Shown here: piece by piece, positions 16,561-17,423 of the stretch
Numbering within the stretch: position 1 is the stretch's first letter
How the letters are laid out: every line of letters begins with the position of its first letter
Assembly (NCBI GenBank): GCA_011800805.1
Contig: MPNW01000392.1
Location: 104,544-121,966, forward strand
Reading direction: 5' to 3'
Source: Hirudo medicinalis
Lineage: Eukaryota > Annelida > Clitellata > Hirudinida > Hirudinidae
DNA: 17,423 nucleotides
Program-made: the position numbers and the translations under genes
Notes under the pieces: generated by a model
What the model was told of the DNA's origin: nothing
Seen by the model: only the letters and a program-made list of their open reading frames with translations
The model's database searches: none

Positions 16561-17205
16561 TCATAGAAAGTTTTCATCAATTAAATTTTTAACCACGAAA
16601 AACGTATTTCAGTTTCTTGCATGCCTATTTGAACACTTTTATGGCCTACACTGATATTGTTGAGAGCAACTCAACCAAATCACAGCAATGTAAACCTCAT
16701 TATTAATATTTAATGCTGTCATTCACTTCGCACAATTAGCCGTAAAATTGATAAAATTAAAATCTAAAAATACCCGATAATATTTGTAAGACTACCTATT
16801 GTGTTACGCAGAATGCTATCCTTGTAAATAATGTGTTAAACTATGCTGTACTATCTCGCTTTTGTGGATCTTTTTGTTGCACATCACATCATGTTTTCGA
16901 TTTCTAAGTGCAACTTTTTGTTGATAAGCGCATTGATTATCAATAACATTCGTTTCATCAACCAAACTAAAAAGTAGCACAAACAAAATATTTTCTTGAC
17001 GTGATAAATGAAATATTTTACTGGATTAATTTAAAAGTGAAAATACACATACCACAAAACCTATGACTTCAAAGCTAATAAATATAGAATAACAGGCAGG
17101 GAGGCAGAAGGTGATTCGTTTAAACTCGGGTTAGTTGACACATCAATGAGGCTATTCTTATTGACTTGGTGCCAAAACAGCGAATGTCGACAGCAATGTC
17201 TTGGT
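16561..17205 (-). promoter_or_regulatory. Upstream region of gene B
   Basis: On the minus strand a weak TATA-like CATAAAAG lies at 16643-16636, about 80 bases before the start codon. If used, transcription would begin near 16610, leaving a short 5' UTR with no room for an intron like that of gene A. An out-of-frame ATG sits four bases before the chosen start. The rest is AT-rich with no gene, repeat array or RNA seen. Confidence 0.3.
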
Positions 17206-17423
17206 CAGGGCAGGATTAAGGGGGGGGGGAGGGGCGAAGGGACCCTGGCCACGGGCCACCCACCAACAGGGGCCTCCCACCAATACAGGCTTTCGAAAAA
17301 ATGACACAAAATACGTAGTCATAACTAGGAACTGGAATAACAGGTTATGCTTCTCTGGATGTGGATCAATGGATGTGTTTACTGCTTCACGTGCAGATTG
17401 ATGTGTTTAAATAAAGCAAAATC
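17206..17423 (+). mobile_element. Possible end of a hAT-type element
   Basis: CAGGGCAGGATTAAG is followed by a run of ten G, then GGGGCGAAGGGACCCTGG and paired CCACGGGCC/GGGGCCTCCC words, in sharp contrast with the AT-rich surroundings. Many hAT elements start CAGGGGCGGATT followed by G runs. The other end would lie outside the window. No coding frame is convincing. Confidence 0.35.

Noticed and set aside
17201..17401. Open frame with AKGPWPRATHQQGPP in the G-rich end of the window
   Set aside because: It depends on the G run at its start. The sequence looks like the non-coding end of a transposon.

Overview
This is AT-rich, intron-bearing eukaryotic DNA from an animal, most likely a protostome invertebrate. 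The evidence is a Toll-type receptor with two leucine-rich blocks, each closed by a cysteine cluster, short introns (51-576 bp apart from one enlarged by a transposon), TATA-type promoters, a CR1-like LINE, a tRNA-type SINE and an LTR retroelement. An arthropod is a reasonable guess, but nothing in the window fixes the phylum. No rRNA gene, ordinary tRNA gene or CRISPR array was seen.

Layout. 1-595: minus-strand fragment of a non-LTR reverse transcriptase. 712-1125: decayed minus-strand coding debris. 1727-3889: an intact single-exon Toll-like receptor of 720 aa. 4003-4272: an exon-like minus-strand open frame in the receptor's 3' flank. 4288-6738: a DNA transposon with inverted ends that holds a frameshifted zinc-finger gene and a decayed CR1-like LINE, which itself holds a SINE. 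7508-9953: gene A, plus strand, seven coding exons. 9954-12171: the interval between two convergent genes, including a 1.1-kb element with 14-bp inverted ends. 12172-16560: gene B, minus strand, seven coding exons. 14721-16439: a small non-autonomous LTR retrotransposon inside intron 1 of gene B. 16561-17423: the upstream region of gene B and a G-rich end that resembles a hAT terminus.

The main result is the pair A and B, which had to be assembled by hand from splice sites. They are tail-to-tail paralogs coding for 468 and 393 aa. Both have a signal peptide in a 55-nt first coding exon, the same run of six intron phases (1,1,2,1,2,1), a fourth exon of exactly 128 nt, a globular region of about 280 residues that looks like a divergent YWTD/NHL-type beta-propeller, a Thr/Ser-rich mucin-like stalk in the last exon, and a hydrophobic C-terminus that suggests a GPI anchor or a single membrane anchor. 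The stalks are unrelated in sequence: A has nineteen 21-bp repeat units, six of them with a cysteine, while B has an irregular Thr/Ser tract. I do not recognise the family by name.

Transposons have shaped both sides of the pair. B carries the LTR element in an intron, and its last 11 codons lie inside the inverted-repeat element. Gene models rest on reading-frame continuity across GT-AG introns and on agreement between the paralogs; there is no transcript evidence.
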